64,000 nt of DNA from Serinus canaria (taxonomy: Eukaryota > Chordata > Aves > Passeriformes > Fringillidae). The translations under genes were made by a program, and so were the position numbers. The notes beneath the pieces were generated by a model. That model saw only the letters and a list, made by a program, of their open reading frames with translations. It had not been told where the DNA came from and searched no databases. Within the stretch, counting starts at the first letter, position 1. Every line of letters starts with the position of its first letter. Below are positions 25,802 to 40,000 of the stretch, piece after piece. The DNA is taken from assembly GCF_022539315.1 (NCBI RefSeq), contig NC_066315.1, positions 124,531,374 through 124,595,373 of the forward strand, written 5' to 3'.

Positions 25802-27705
25802 GATAGCTATGTTTTTTATCTCTTTCATTATTTTATTATGGATTAACAAAATCTCTTTAAACTCACACAGAGTTTAAATTCTATATACAGACAGTGAAGG
25901 TTTATTATAATGCTAAATACTGTCATGGCTGTGCCCAGCTAAAGATAGAAGTGATGTGAATTACTCAATTATTGGTTTGTCCCTAATTTTGGGATTGCAA
26001 GTAGCCTAATCCAATCTGAACAAGGTACCTTGCAGGCCAATTTTCATATTGTTATACTGGTTTCTCAACATTAATGCAGACTGACAGACTAATAGAGATA
26101 TGGAGTCAAATCTAATAGAATAATATATGCTTAAAAACACAGCTAAGAATTTTAAATATATGTTCAATGAGCTCCAAACACCACCATGTTGAATGTGCTT
26201 CCTGAAGATCTTTCCCAATATCCACGTAGATATTCTGACTAATAATAGATCACATCAGGTCAGTTGGGCTGAAAGTGAAAATTTATCCACTTTAAGAAGG
26301 AGAGGAACAGTGGGAGCTGTTTAAAAAGTAAACATGGCATATCTTAAGTTCCAAATTTGATTTTAACCTAAAGTTACATACATTTCTGAGTTGGCCCGAA
26401 TTCTCTTTAGCATCTGGTGTTTTACAAAATAAACCAATAGATAAATGAAAAAGGTCAAAGCATATAAAAATTGTTTAGAAGATCTTGGGAGAATTTAAGA
26501 CTCAGATGTTATTACTGTAACAGTTCCAATTAGAAATAATACTGAATTAAGATTCTGGGTATTCTGAAGCACAAGCAAGGGGAAAAGTTTATTGTTGGTA
26601 GTTACTAAATAATGGAATTCTGAAGGAAATTAAACATTAAATTAATGTTACATGTGCTAAAAAGATAGTTTAATTTAAAATCTAATCTCAGCTGAAAGTG
26701 GGCAATGGGCAATATAGATTAAATAATGTTTTCAAACCATGGTCAAAAGTAAATGAATTTATTGTAATTGCAACTTATCTCAAGACAACTAAAACACAAT
26801 ATCAAGGTAATATTAGTAAATAAATTGCGCTTTGAGCCATAATAGCTAAATAGTTTTGAATTTCATGTCCTAAAGTTCACAGAATAAAATTATCTTAATA
26901 AAAATTTGATTTGACACACATTTTACACAGCTAAAATACAGAAAACACATAACACATTTTTACACACACAAAACACAGAATGTTTTACCTTCTCCTTTTA
27001 GTTTAAACAAAGTAGTTGTTTCATTTATGATCAAGAAGATGGAGCGTGTGGAAATGATACAGGAGGGTGACAGGGTTCTGTAAGGTTAATGACTTGGGCA
27101 AATTCATCCTTCTCTTATCAGGTTTTAAATGGTTATGGTATTACAAACACTCTGTTAGTATGTAACTAATTAATGATTATTAATTTGGGTTATAAAGAAG
27201 GTAAATTGTACATTTATCAATCAATAATACTTTAAGTTATTATATGGTTTGAGTTCAATCTTTTTCATTAATATTTGTACTAAAAGTTTTTAGACATCTT
27301 CCATATGAGAGTCTTTGATCTTTGTAAGACTTCCAGAGAGGTTATGGTATTTCCAGAACTTTGGATAGTGCTGTCCTCTCATCAGTCTTGTTTCCCTCTT
27401 TCAACTCCTGGCCTTGTCCTCTGCACCTTGGTGGTACTGCTGTCTTCTCTCTCCTGTGTACAGGGACCAAAGAGAAGAGCTTCAGGTCTGTGAGTTTGGA
27501 GTCCAGCTTTTCCTCACCATTCTGCTACTCTTTTGTCTTCATGGAAGTTTCTGTAATTTCATCTTATTTCCATAATTCATACCTGACATTGTGCTGCCAC
27601 CATCATTATAACTACTTTAATCAGTTTGGAACTGTCATTTAAAAAAAAAAGTAATGCCAATTAATGCTCAGTATTCATAACATTTTATTCTAGGAAAGCA
27701 CTATT

Positions 27706-27721
27706 TTTATATATATATATG
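27706..27721. repeat. (TA)n microsatellite
   Basis: A short alternating TA run within T-rich sequence. Confidence 0.8.
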
Positions 27722-28106
27722 TTATAAACACATTTCTTGCAGAAAGAAGGAAATTCTGTTTTTTCAGTGCACAGAAAGCTTCTGCAATGAGAGTAACTGC
27801 TGTTCATTATTTTGTATCATAAAAGTGAAAAGACTTAACTGGAAAACAGCATTCTGAAATCAGTTTCATCTGTAGTGATGCCTGCATAAGAAAATGGGTT
27901 TTATGTGCTGCTTTGCCTTTTGATGCAGAGTATTTTACAAAATAAAAAAAAAAATAAAGCTGCATCTCTGTTTTATACTGAAAAAGGAAGAAAGCACACA
28001 GACATTTGTCTCTTACCCTTAGTCAGTCTGCTTAGTAGGTCACAGTCTAATCAGCCTTATTTCATTGTACCATCCCTTGGGCAACAGTCACTGAATTATA
28101 AAATAG

Positions 28107-28131
28107 AATAAATAAATAAATAAATAAATAA
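28107..28131. repeat. (AAAT)n microsatellite
   Basis: Six uninterrupted units of AATA. Confidence 0.9.
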
Positions 28132-28647
28132 GGGTTTCACCTTGTAAGTCTTGATCAAAGGATGAAAGGGTTAGGCTGTACCTTCTAAATCATAAGGAAA
28201 CAGTTGCATGTTTATTCACAAATGTTCTAGTTAAAATAAAAGAAAAAACAAACATTAGATGGTTGGTGTTTTCTTGGTTTGTGTTTCATGTGTAGGGTTT
28301 CTTTTTTCCTATTTATTATTTCATTGTTTGATTAGTTGATTTGGGTTTTTTGTTGTTGTTGTTTGGGTTCATTTTGGGTTGTTTATTTTTTTCCCTTAAT
28401 AAGCACATATGTAATTTGGTTTTGTAAGGATAAAGGAGAATAAAAATGAAATATCTGATGACCTGCTAAGACAATAGGTCTCATAGGCATTGTTAAGTAA
28501 AATAGGTAGTTCTAAGCACACTTATAGGTAGAGCTAAGCAAAACATAAAAGATTGCAAAACTTTACACATTTACCACAACCATCACAATGTCAGTGAAAG
28601 GAATAAGAAATATGTAAGGGGATAGAATAAAAAAAAAATAAAGATAG

Positions 28648-28940
28648 TGTAGAAAGTAATCTTACCCCTAAGGAGTTGCAGCGGGGCCAATTATTAAAGA
28701 TTAGGAGCAGGCCTGACTTTAACAGGCCATAGCTATAACCAATGAGAAGAAGAGTGCTATAAAAGAGTGGGTTGGCTGGTTGAGAAGGGGCTTGGAGTCA
28801 GTTGGCTCCTTTGTGAAGAAGAAATACTGAGGAGGTATGAAACTTTTGTGATAAGGAGACAATGGTATGGAACGCCTGCAATAAGATGACAACAGAAATA
28901 TATAAAGATGTCATGTTGCTGTTCTTGGTTTTAGAATGGC
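28648..28940 (+). mobile_element. Probable solo LTR with CCAAT and TATA boxes
   Basis: The block starts TGTAGAAAG and carries a compact promoter: CCAAT at about 28739-28743 and TATAAAAG near 28758. This is followed by the GGGTTGGCTGG and GGAGTCAGTTGGCTCC text I associate with avian ERV LTRs. The TATA box lies about 110 bases in, so a U3-R-U5 order on the plus strand is plausible. The 3' end and target duplication were not found, so the end is a guess. No retroviral coding remnants adjoin it. The alternative is an unrelated promoter-like sequence. Confidence 0.5.
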
Positions 28941-31389
28941 ATATCTGGTATGGAATCAGTGTAGAAGAATGAGGGTTTGGATGATGTCATTCTCAGGCTG
29001 TAAGGCCTGCAGTGTACAACTTGCATTATAAATTTGAAGGTGAAAGAGAAGTGTAGAAAAGCCTTTCCTTGCAACACAGACAAATCAAAATTTCTGAATA
29101 TCTTGCAGAAAAGTAAAAGATTAGTTAAAGTGTTCAACCCAAGTTTTTTTGCCTCTTCATGAGTATTTTTTCTTTTTTCAATTTTTTTTCTTCATGAAGG
29201 CCAGATTACCCTTTTATAAAAAAGACATAGTATTGAATATTACACATTGTCCACCTGGAGGTAACAGCAAACATAAGCAAGGAACCCTGGAAACCATGAA
29301 AGGATGACAGCCCTGCAGTGTCACTGCCCTTATGGTGAATATAGACATTTTACTTAGAAAAATATGAGAATACCAGATTCTTTCATTTCTGTTTTCTTCG
29401 CTCTTTACTTTTTTTCATCCTCTTCTGAAAGCAGCAGATAAAATCAGTGCTGGTGAGAGATAATTTATATGGCATCAGGGTAAATGTGGGAAGTCACAGG
29501 CTCAGGCATGCAGACCCTCCACAAAGCTCTGAGGATGAAGGGCAGCTGGTGAAGTTACAGATGTGATAACCATCCACCACAAGCTTCACAAAGTATCCAG
29601 TGCCAGTGAATAATCCTTTGATATCAAAGCTAGGTAATTATTGCACACATGCAAGGACTAAGGATTTCTTGGAAGACAGAGGAGACAAGAGCCATCTCAA
29701 CCCAACCTCTGGTGACAGACAGATCCCTGCTGTGTCCTCCTTTAAGAGCAGGCTCCAGCCAGACATTATCTGGAGGAATCTGGGCAAAAACTTTTCCAGG
29801 CTTTGTTGAATGTAGCTCTATTGCCACTGAATAGGAAAACAAGGTGCCAGAGTCACTGCCTTGAGGGGTGAAATGGTCTGAAGCACACCATCTTCCTGTC
29901 TGCCCTGTGTGTGCTCTGACAGGAACAGGGTATGTGAGGCAGATTCTTCTTTGTGAATGTAACTGACAGCTTTGAGAGTCATATTCATACTGAGTAGAAG
30001 GAATTTCAAGGTGTTCTTGTGCAACATATGTTTGGGGATATGTTTGTGTCAAAATATCACTTCAAGTAGATCTTGCTGCAGTAAGAGAAGAAGCCTTTGA
30101 GAGTGCATGGTCACTTGGGAGTCCCACCAGTCCCCCATTCTCTTGTAACTGGAAGTCTCTATGCAACAAAAGAAAGGGATATTCAAATAATGTCACAGTG
30201 AAGTTTGCAGTATCAGTCAAAGGCAGTTTGTCCATGTCTATAAAAAGCAGATCTCATAATCTAGTAAGAGAGACTAATATTTCCCTCTTTGATGGAAAGC
30301 TAGAAGTCATGAAGAATTCCTTGCAGAAAAAGGGGAGTCTGAAATACTTAAAAATGCATAGAGATTCTTGAAATCTAAGATTAAGTTCTGTAGTTAAGCT
30401 CAGTAAAATGAATTTATAAAACTCTTGTCATTTCCATAAAAGAAGAACACTTTGAATGTGTGTGTTGAGGCCTGCTGAATAAAAAAAAATAAAACAAATA
30501 GAAGATTAAAGAGGGGAAGGGAATAATTCATTAGCAGCCGTGATTACATTTAGCTTGTGGTGCTAGTTTGTTTCTGAATTTTGTCTTTAAATTACTTGAA
30601 TGAACCATGCAAGGTAAAATGAGAGGAAACTAGGATGAATATCCAGAATCCTTGCTCCAAAGATGAAGGACTGCTGAGGTTTGGCACAAGTCTTTTGTCT
30701 GTCATAAGAGGAATTTCCTTATTACCAGATCATTTGTCTTTATGGCTCCTCTCCTGGACCTCAGAGATGTGACGAATGTGAAAGAGACCTTTCCAGCTTT
30801 TCTACCTCCCTGTTTTCTTACCAGTTCTCAATCCAAATGCAAATCACAAGTTTCTTAAGGGCTGTGGTCCATAAAGCAATCTTCCTCTTCCTTCCCCTTT
30901 TCAGAGTGAAGCTTTATCCAGAGCCCTTCTCTGTGCTGGGGGCAGTGGCTGCCCCTGTGGCTCCAACTAGCCACAGACTTCACTGCCTCTGTGCAGTCCT
31001 TGCATCTGTTTCTCACATTGCTGTAGGAGATAAAAATCAGCAGCAAAAGCAAGGTGAGAAGGAAATATAACATCTCCCCTATCTGGCAGCAGGATTACTT
31101 AAGTCTTTAGTAAATGTAAGGCTGTAGGATCTTAATAACATGGAACATTTTAATGAACCTACTCATGGTAATGATGGTGTTTTTGCATCTGTGCTGGAGA
31201 CACATTCCATTTATAAAACATCTACTGAAGTGTACTACAAAAATTCCAATATTAAAAAAAACCCAAAAAGATTTATGCTATATTGTTATTGGAATCATGC
31301 CTGTTTTGATAAGAGAGGGTCCAGTGGCCCTACTGTGATAATGTTACACAGCGTGCTCATAATGCGAGAGTTAAAGAGATAAAAACAAC

Positions 31390-31530
31390 CATGCATGCAC
31401 ACTATGGTTTGCAAAATATTAAAAAGTCACATATTTGCATATTATACAGCTGGTTGCAAAGCCATCAATCATCACATTATCTGTACATTGAGGATGATAA
31501 ATGGCTTTCATTCTAATGAGGGAATCTAAT
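31390..31530. promoter_or_regulatory. Candidate regulatory block with octamer and homeodomain sites (inference)
   Basis: It contains the POU octamer ATTTGCAT (31433-31440), TTGCAAAATATTAAA, an ATCAATCATC PBX/HOX-like word and CTAATGAG, all within 140 bases. Function is not shown by the sequence alone. Confidence 0.2.
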
Positions 31531-34500
31531 CACATGGAGAAATGAAGAGGGAACACAGCATAAATGCTTTGGATCCAAAAGCTATAGATTAATATTAATA
31601 TTACACATTTGTCTCTGGTTTGGAAACTTCTGCACTTTATTTGTACACATTCCTTTCTACAGTCATGATTTTGAGAGAAGGTTAGATTTTTTTTTTTATT
31701 ATTCTTATTAAAAATACAATGAAAAAGCAGAAAAAGGTTAAAAATATTAAGCAACTTGAAATCAGGTTATGTGAGTTTCTCTAAATTATCTAGGACCAAC
31801 CATTTATCTTCCATCCCTGATAATGTGGCAGCAGAAATGGAGACAAAGGTTAAGAACAGGAAAGTAGAGCCCTCCTACTCAGGTGTTTTTTTAAACTATC
31901 TAACACAGCTCTGTAGCAAATGGCTCTGTACTATATCACTTGCCTGCTAGATGAGAAAATGAGGTACTTATAAAAACGTTATAAATTATAAACTCTTTCA
32001 TATAGCAGTAATTATAACTAGATAGCTATGGTCATTGAAAGTAATGCCAATTATTATGTTTAGAATTCTCTTATGGTCCAGTTAGAGGGAGGTAAGATCA
32101 CCCAGTACAAGGTGAAAAAGAAAAGGAACAGTATTCTAATGAGATGCAATGGGCACAGACACTTGTGTGGGAATGGAGAGGAAGAAGGCAGAGTGACAGA
32201 GATGTTTGGACACTGAGTAGCTGCAAGAGTGAGTACTCAAGAAAAAAAACAAAAAGGTATTTTACAAAATATTTGTAGTTCCATATCTAACTTTCAAAAT
32301 TAACTTGTGGCTTTCAATCGTTTCCTCAATATATTTAAGGCTGTGCTATATTTTAAATTTTAAAAACCAAAAGTAAGCAGCTCTCATTCAATATGGGTGA
32401 AGTCATGTGGTGTCTTAGATCCTGATCTGCAAACAAAAAAGAAATAACTTTCACAAGACAGGAAATTAAAAGATACATCAAGTAAGCAGATGTTATCTGA
32501 CACTAATACAGATTTGCCTTTTAATTTGGGGGAAATATTTTTTAGGGTTTTTTTTCATGTATGCATGTTTCAGAAGATATTTAGATTATAAGTAAAAACA
32601 CAGAATTTGAATATCCCCTAATTTCTGTCACAACTTCCTCAAAAACTGTATATATTAAGTATAGGAGAACTGGATCCTCACATATCTAAATGCCTCCTTA
32701 CAGAAGATATCTCTATTCAACCATGTGCCTTTGTAATGTATTTCTTGGCTCTTCAGTTATAATACTGCAGCTGTGAAACTCTCATTAATATACTGATGCT
32801 TTGCTGATGTGTTACTTTTGAAATATAAAATGTTGCAGTGTGTTTACAGTATTTCTCTTTCAACCACAAAGCTCAGCAACATTCAGTTCAGAGTTTTTAC
32901 AAAAGCACTCACTTCTGGTTTTTGTAGTCCAAATATACAATTTTACCTGAAACACTTTAAAGGTTTTTGTGGTTCAGAGCCTTTATTAAAGTGTATTGTT
33001 ATTTTTCAAGTATTACATGACACTTGAAAGACATATAGAAGATTATAACTAGTGAATGCCTACACCACAGAGTCTATTCTAAGACAGTATGCATTTTCTG
33101 ATATGGAAGTTTGTGCAAGGATGAACAAGGAGAGAAGAGCTGCTATCCCATGAAATAAGAAATATGCACTTATTTGCTTTTCAATTTAAGACACAAATCT
33201 GCTTTTGCAATGAATTTTCCTAATTGAACAAAAGATCATTAAAAAAAAAATCTTGGCATAGCTTCCTATTGTTAAAAAGTGAATTAGTACTGCTACTCTT
33301 CAGATTTAAAAGCAGAGCACTTTTTTGGCTGACTTGAACTTAGTGAGGAGACCAGGAAGACAATAATGCATGTATAATGCATCCTGTCTGCAAAAAGAAA
33401 ACAGAATAAATTTACCCTATCCTTAAAATACTTTTTGTTTGCAGAGAATCTGCATAAGATTTCCTACATGGCTCCACATAGGAAGAGTAAGAAATTTAAA
33501 CTGAAATTAAAAAAACTAAACAGTAAAAATTGCCAAAGAATGACATTCTGGAAATCTGTTACTTTTAACTCAAGCAGAAGCTTCAGTCTTAAGGTTTCTT
33601 TAACTAGGATGTAACCAGTGATTTTTGACCCCGTGGTCACTGACGCTGATCTTCAGTCCTTGGATTAATTTACAAAAGAGCTTAGGTGATGCCACCACAC
33701 AGTGTAGGAAGGGACCTTTTCATGGGACAGGTGTCTCCAAGTGTGTACAGAAATGTTTCTAGGTATGAAACATGAATCTTTAAATGACAACAAGTCTGGA
33801 CCATTAGAAGAGTTTCGATATAAACAACAACTGGGAATTTAGAACAAGATCTGAAACCTTTCCAGTTAAGTTGTGACTTTCTAATACTGCTTGCACAAAA
33901 TGTGTATTATTTAAGCCTGTAATGATCTCTGCAGTCTTGTTCAGACAATCTCAAAAAGATATTTTGTTCAAAAGGGACCAAAAAAAATAATAAGACAAGA
34001 CAAGAAAGCATTTCATTTCAGCATTTGACCATGGCTGAATAACAGTTTTTGGTTATAAAATAGGATTTTTTTTTCTTTTGAAAGAGTAACAAAGAGCTCA
34101 GCTATAGTAGTGTACTATTACAATGCAATGAATACTTAAACCTGTTTGAATTGCAGTTAAGAAAAAATGTGCAACATTAGCTAACATTTATTTCTCTGAT
34201 GCAGTCTTCTAATCTGGAACTGCATTACCTTCAGTATACATCTATCCAAGGTTAACCAAAATAAATGCACTGTGTACTATTATATACTTCATAAATACAG
34301 TCTTGCATAATGAGCACATGGATCTGAATGCAGTCAACAGACTGACAAATATTTTAGCCATACCATAACCAAATTGCGGAGGGTTTGCATTAATCTGTAT
34401 ATTAAACCTTGGTTTTTCAGAGCAGTAATTTTTATTTAATATTGAATTACTTAGTGCCTTCAAGATTTATTTTTATAATTTTAATTTATTTTTATAATAT

Positions 34501-35214
34501 TTTTTATATTTTTATTATTTTTATACCTGTTTTTTGCATGACTATGTACATTAGGAGCAGAAATCAATTGGCAAAATGGAAAAGTTTTTGAAAGCGAAGA
34601 CAATAAAATTACTATGACCAAAACCACACATCTCCAGGCCTGTCACAGATACCAATTTAATCAAGAGAATGTGACATTAACAGGGCCTCACTGCTGGTAA
34701 CACTGCAGCATTGAGAATTTTGTCTTTTAGTTACTCCTCCAACTCTTTTTATGTAAGTTTCCAGTCTATTTGACTTCAGATCCAAAACTACAGACTCTAA
34801 CCAATGTATTTCATTCACACAGAAGTAAATCATTAAAACTAGCTTTCCAAATAGGATTAAGTGTCTTTGTTTGGAACATGACCTTACATGCAGGTGTTTT
34901 TATTAGTCTGAATGATTGTAAGTAGATGACACAGCTGAAATAGTAAGCAATAATCATTATGTATCTGGCTCCTGTATGTCAAAATTCATTGCAGTAAGAA
35001 AGAGAAAGTGAACATTTTATCAGTCTCCCTGTGTTTGAAAACAACTTAATTATTTCAGAGGGGAAAAAAAAAGGGTGTTCATGAAGAACAATAATAATGT
35101 TCACTTAGAACTCCACAATGAGTTGAAGGATACTGTAATAACAAAACCATTGCATTTACTTTCAGGGTCAAAACCAGGCAAATTCAGTTCTTGTGTGCTT
35201 CAGGCAATAACATC

Positions 35215-35340
35215 CTGATGATGAGACGCTGTTAACGAGTATGTGAAAGAGACCTCACGACCTTTCATTATTTTTTTCTGAAGCTCTTGTACATTTCAGT
35301 GTACCAAGGATGCCATTATTTCCTCACTGATTTGGCTATG
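35215..35340. promoter_or_regulatory. Candidate constrained block with retained CpGs (inference)
   Basis: Three CpG dinucleotides (GAGACGCTG, TTAACGAG, TCACGACC) fall within about 40 bases in otherwise CpG-depleted DNA. CATTATTTT-type cores follow. Retained CpGs in old AT-rich DNA may mark constraint or simply a young insertion. Confidence 0.18.
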
Positions 35341-37034
35341 AGATTGTAGCTCTTAGTAGGAAAGGTAATTTCTTTCAAAATGAGTATTTTATTTTAATTT
35401 ATATTTTTAATCTATACTTTCCTGCTTTACAGAAAGTCAACCTTTTCTAGTAAGCAGTTAGTCCAATAATTGCAGCTGAATCTGTAACAGCTCTCAGTTC
35501 TTGTAACTTCAAAGTTTGGGCTTTTTGAAAATAATTAAATTTTAGCACTCACATTTAAGAGCACGTCAATTACTGTTAAAACACCATCCAGTACAGCAGA
35601 AAGTGCTTTGGCTAACTTGTGCTCCTTGTGGTCCCCTTTTACTAATCTTGCCTTAGAAAAAAACTGAATATGCAAACATGGTATCATGCTTTGAAGCAGC
35701 TGATAGCTTCTTTATAAACATACTGCCATATTTCTATTACTGAAAATAAAACATTTTTTTTACTTGGAATAGAAATCCTTGAAATTTCTGATTATCCAGA
35801 ATCCTTATGGGCATTTTCTCTGGAGAAGGAGAAACCTGTCTTTACACAAATCCATCTTCCACTTATGATAAAGAGTTTCAGTATTCAAAACTGAAAATTG
35901 GTCTAAAATCCCAAGTCCCTGTGCTGGTGTTATAGACAATCATTCAGCTGCTCCTGTTCCAAGCTATTCAGTATGAATGTGAGAATGATTCTCCTTGTCC
36001 CCAAAAGGAGGAAATAACCTCATTGGTTAACAGTGCTTTTCTATAAAGTGCATCACATCATTTTAAATTCAAGGATTATCAGATTAGGTCTATTTATTAA
36101 ATGTGAAATAGGATTAAAAGACAGGCAAGATGAAATGTTGTATAACTAACTTGGTTCAGAAGTGTTGCAGTGCCTGATTGAAGCAATATCACATATCTTT
36201 ATTGGGTGCCTTGCTTTACAAAATTCACAATACAGTCTGATTCTACCTGTCCAGTTTCTAGCAGGTGAGAGATTTCTGGGATGGAAGCAGGCTGAGCACC
36301 CTTAATTTTTCTACTAACTCCTGAGGTATTTAGTACCTTTCCCAAGGAAAAGGCAGAAGCAGGCCACAACAGTAATGTGTAACAGACATTCCCAGAGGGA
36401 ATTCCAGACCACAGGAAAAGGAAAAGTGTTCCAGTTTAGATACATTCTCCTAACTATTATGTTTGTGAATTTGGCCCTGGAAAGGCCCTCAGAAGATCCA
36501 TTTCCTTACTTTGAGTGATTCAGTGATTTTGGTCCATTCTTGGCAGACATCTGGTTCAAGTCTCAAACTTCCAACAAAGAGAATTCCATCATCTGCCTAA
36601 GAAACACAGTGCAAAAATCTCTTTATGTTCATTAAAATGATAACTTTTTAAAATATTCTATCCTTACTTAAATAACAATTGATAATTTTATTTTTTTTAA
36701 TATTTGGAGGTTTTGAAGTCCTTTTCTTTCTCGTTTTTCTAGACATTAGATATTTCAGTATTTCTCAGTATGTCATGTTTTTTAAGCTTTGGATCATTTT
36801 TATGTCCTTCCCCATGTTTTCCTACAGCTCTGCAGAACACAATGCTATCCTAATGGATGCCAGACTGCTGACTAACTACAAATGAATAACATGTTCTAAC
36901 TTGATAAAAACTTTTGTCTTCATAGCTGAAACCTAAAGAAACAATATTGAAAGTACTTGGAAATTTTTTAAAAATGTGTATCCTAACACAAGATAATGGA
37001 CCCTCTTTTCTAGACTGTGCTTTTTCCAAAACAG

Positions 37035-37090
37035 TTTGGACCAGATAATCCTTGAGGTCCTTTCTACCCTGGTATTCTGTGATTCTATGA
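37035..37090 (+). mobile_element. CR1-type LINE 3' terminus
   Basis: The phrase GGACCAGATAATCCTTGAGG, then the tail ATTCTGTGATTCTATGA, is the terminal 50-odd bases of a CR1 element on the plus strand, ending in its diagnostic 8-bp-type terminal repeat. Heavy 5' truncation is normal for CR1. Confidence 0.85.
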
Positions 37091-40000
37091 ACCCCTCAAA
37101 ATTAATATTATTATCTAGAATTTACCTTCTTATGTGCAGATCCCACAGGATCAGTGCTATCAGTGGAATATAAGTAGTTTTCAACAGTAAATATCTGCTC
37201 CTTACAGGAGCCAGTCTTTCCCAATGATATCCTTAAGAGATAATTATCAAAGAGCTTTATTTATGGTACAGGTTACAAGTCAGCCACCTACATGGAATAA
37301 TATATTACAAACCATTTTAACTCTGACAAGTACCACAATAACAAGGAAAAAACCAATTCTCAGTGGTCTAAAATGCCTATGGATTAGTACTTGGAAATAC
37401 TGGATATGCCCAAATACCAAGATTCACCAAAAACAGACTTCAGCTTTAGCAAGTTCAGGCACATTGTTGCTTCTTGTGCTTTTCCTGTGACAATAATAGC
37501 TTCGAGATGACCTTTGCTGACTTTATTAGAGAAGCATTCACAGGTAACCTAAACCAGAAGGACAGAAATAAAACACATCCTGTTAAATGTGCTATAACGT
37601 ATTTCAGCTAAGTCTGACGAAACCTAGTGCTAGGTTGCCTCAGCCTGACCTCCTTTCTCATGAAGGTATTTTTGGTGATTCATAAAGAGCTTTCATATTT
37701 GGGGCATTTCAATGCCACAACTCAGCAGGAGTCCCTTTAAATGCTCCTCAAACAGCTTTGTGAGGCACATGGATACAACTGGAGAAATTATAGACTACTA
37801 CAGAAGAGCTATCAAACTAGGCTACCATTTAACCAATGAGATTTCCTCCCAGAAAAACTCCTTTTTGGAGTTTCCAAGTTGTTCATACCCTTTGTATCAG
37901 ATAATTTGTTTTTGCTCAGTATTGTGTTCGTATGTACACTTGTGTTCCCAAGGAGATACCTTTTCTTCATATGAATATTCTGAGTTCCTGCATAGCAGGT
38001 ATATGCAAAGCCTCCCACGCAGTGGGAAGCTCACTCTGTGACCCTACTAAATTCAGGCTTAAATATTTTTAATGGATGTGTAATAATTATAGGTTAAATA
38101 TTTGTTCCTGTGAAAATATCTCAGTTGTATCACCACAGTACTGCAGTGCAAGGTGGGGGAGCTCACAGGCAGCTTGTGTAGTTCTATCATATACTTTTAA
38201 AAATGACCTCCAAAAGTATGGTTTTATCATCTTTGATAGGTTTAAATTATCATCAATTTTTACAGGAAAAAAATTTCATATTACAGTTCATAGCCATACC
38301 AACATCCCTCTAAACTTGTAAGAACTTCCTGGTAATGCTAATTTCTGGAAGGAAACGAACTTATAAGCCTTGGCCCTACATAAACATCATTCTGAAGGCA
38401 CAAGAAAGCTGCAGAATAATTGGCTATGACTTACTGATAACATGGTTTCAATGTTTTTGTGTGTGAGTCCACTTGCTACAGTTGTCTCACAGTAGTAAAC
38501 TCCCGTGTTTCCAAATATTTTTTGTCCAAAGATGCCAAAAATATGTATGTATATTTCCCAGACTCTATCCACTTTTCATCCAGTTGTGAACAATCATCCT
38601 CCCCTATAATTTCTACTCCTTTCTGAAAGAAAAAGCAGGTAGAGCAGCACTGATTCCTACCACAGCTTCTGGCTATTCTTTCTCTCACTCAATGACAAAA
38701 CCTTGCTCTCTTCACATTGAAACAAATTTTGGCTTGAAACGTAGCCTCCTGCATGATGCAAGGCAGACCTCCCCATGCCAGAACTGCCTATGAAATACTG
38801 ACACTTGCAGCAATGGGTTGAATGGAGAAATTTTGGAGCTGCCTAGGTATAGATTTAACACCAGGCAAGCAAGGAAGTAATTAGGCATTTGAGCACCAAA
38901 GTGGATACCTACCTATTGCAATTATGAGAGCCTATTATTTCCTATTTTCCTAAAAGTCCTACTGAGACAAGTACATTGTTCTCAGTGGGAGAAAATTACA
39001 CTCTGAATTAATTACTCACTAATTAGAGAAAGTTTTCTTGCCCCACACATTCTCCTGCTGAATTGTTTAGCATAAAACACTTCATATCTTACCACATTTG
39101 AATGGGTACTCTCTGCATGAGGAACTGATAGCTTTTCCCTACCTTTTAATTACTTTTTATTTTTTTTCTTTCTAGACAAACCACCTATATTATATTACCT
39201 TGCAGTACTCTGGCACTTAAAAATTCTGCAATCTTTAAAGCATTTAGTTTCCTATTTGGAGAAACAGGAATGCAACTACCTTCAAAAATGGATGCATGAG
39301 AGATAGATAGCATAGGAGCCAAAAGGGGCACAAGGAAAGTTTGTAATTCCTGCATTTCAGCTCCCATGGGGTCCCATAGTGCTGACTTGGTCACCTAACA
39401 TTCCTTTACAACTTGAAGTGCACTGCAAAGGGATTTATAGCAGCTGGCATCCTGTGCTGGGAGATGTCAAAGTTAACCCACTGTTAATACCAAGAAGAAG
39501 AAGAGGTTTTAAATTTGCCCTTCACACAAGATTTGGTACTTTGTTCAGAGTTACCAAAGGCATTTCCTCCAGGAAGAACTCTGTCCTTCTGCACCCTGGT
39601 TGTTTCTCTCTCAAACAAGAGTAAAGGTCAGGGTCCTTCTTGGAGCATTGTTAGAGGAAGGAATGCTCTTTCTTCACACCTTACCTACCAGATCAAGGTT
39701 GCAATATCCATCCTATGTAGGGATAATCATTTCCACTGCCACCCTGGGCTTTTTGCTATTTTCGGGATTGAATCAAGTTTAAAATCATGAAATCCTCTAC
39801 AGAAGCCTTTCCAGATTTATAAATGTATAACAGAATTAACAGTGTAGGTAACAGAAAATTATTTTATGTAAATCTTGGAACACTGCTATTAAATGGAGTA
39901 TTATTTACACTCATTGCTGATAATAATTTCTCATATATATTTCTCTCATGGGATATATAATACCAAGTCTGTATTTGGTAGTCTCTTAAGGAGTAGGCAG

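Larger units (their letters stand above)
25802..28647. other. Gene-free AT-rich sequence
   Basis: No exon or repeat family recognised. It holds a near-palindrome at 26633-26649, a TA run at 27706-27721, the AAAT microsatellite at 28107-28131 and a GTTT-rich patch at about 28320-28395. Confidence 0.5.
28941..37034. other. Gene-free sequence
   Basis: No supported gene. Overlapping frames at 29600-30052 (up to 140 codons, minus strand) and 30837-31073 lie in slightly GC-richer DNA and have no family resemblance. A stretch of T/A-only words at 34460-34535 is low complexity. Confidence 0.45.

Noticed and set aside
29600..30052. Overlapping frames up to 140 codons on both strands
   Set aside because: Several frames are open at once in locally GC-richer DNA, which suggests composition rather than coding.
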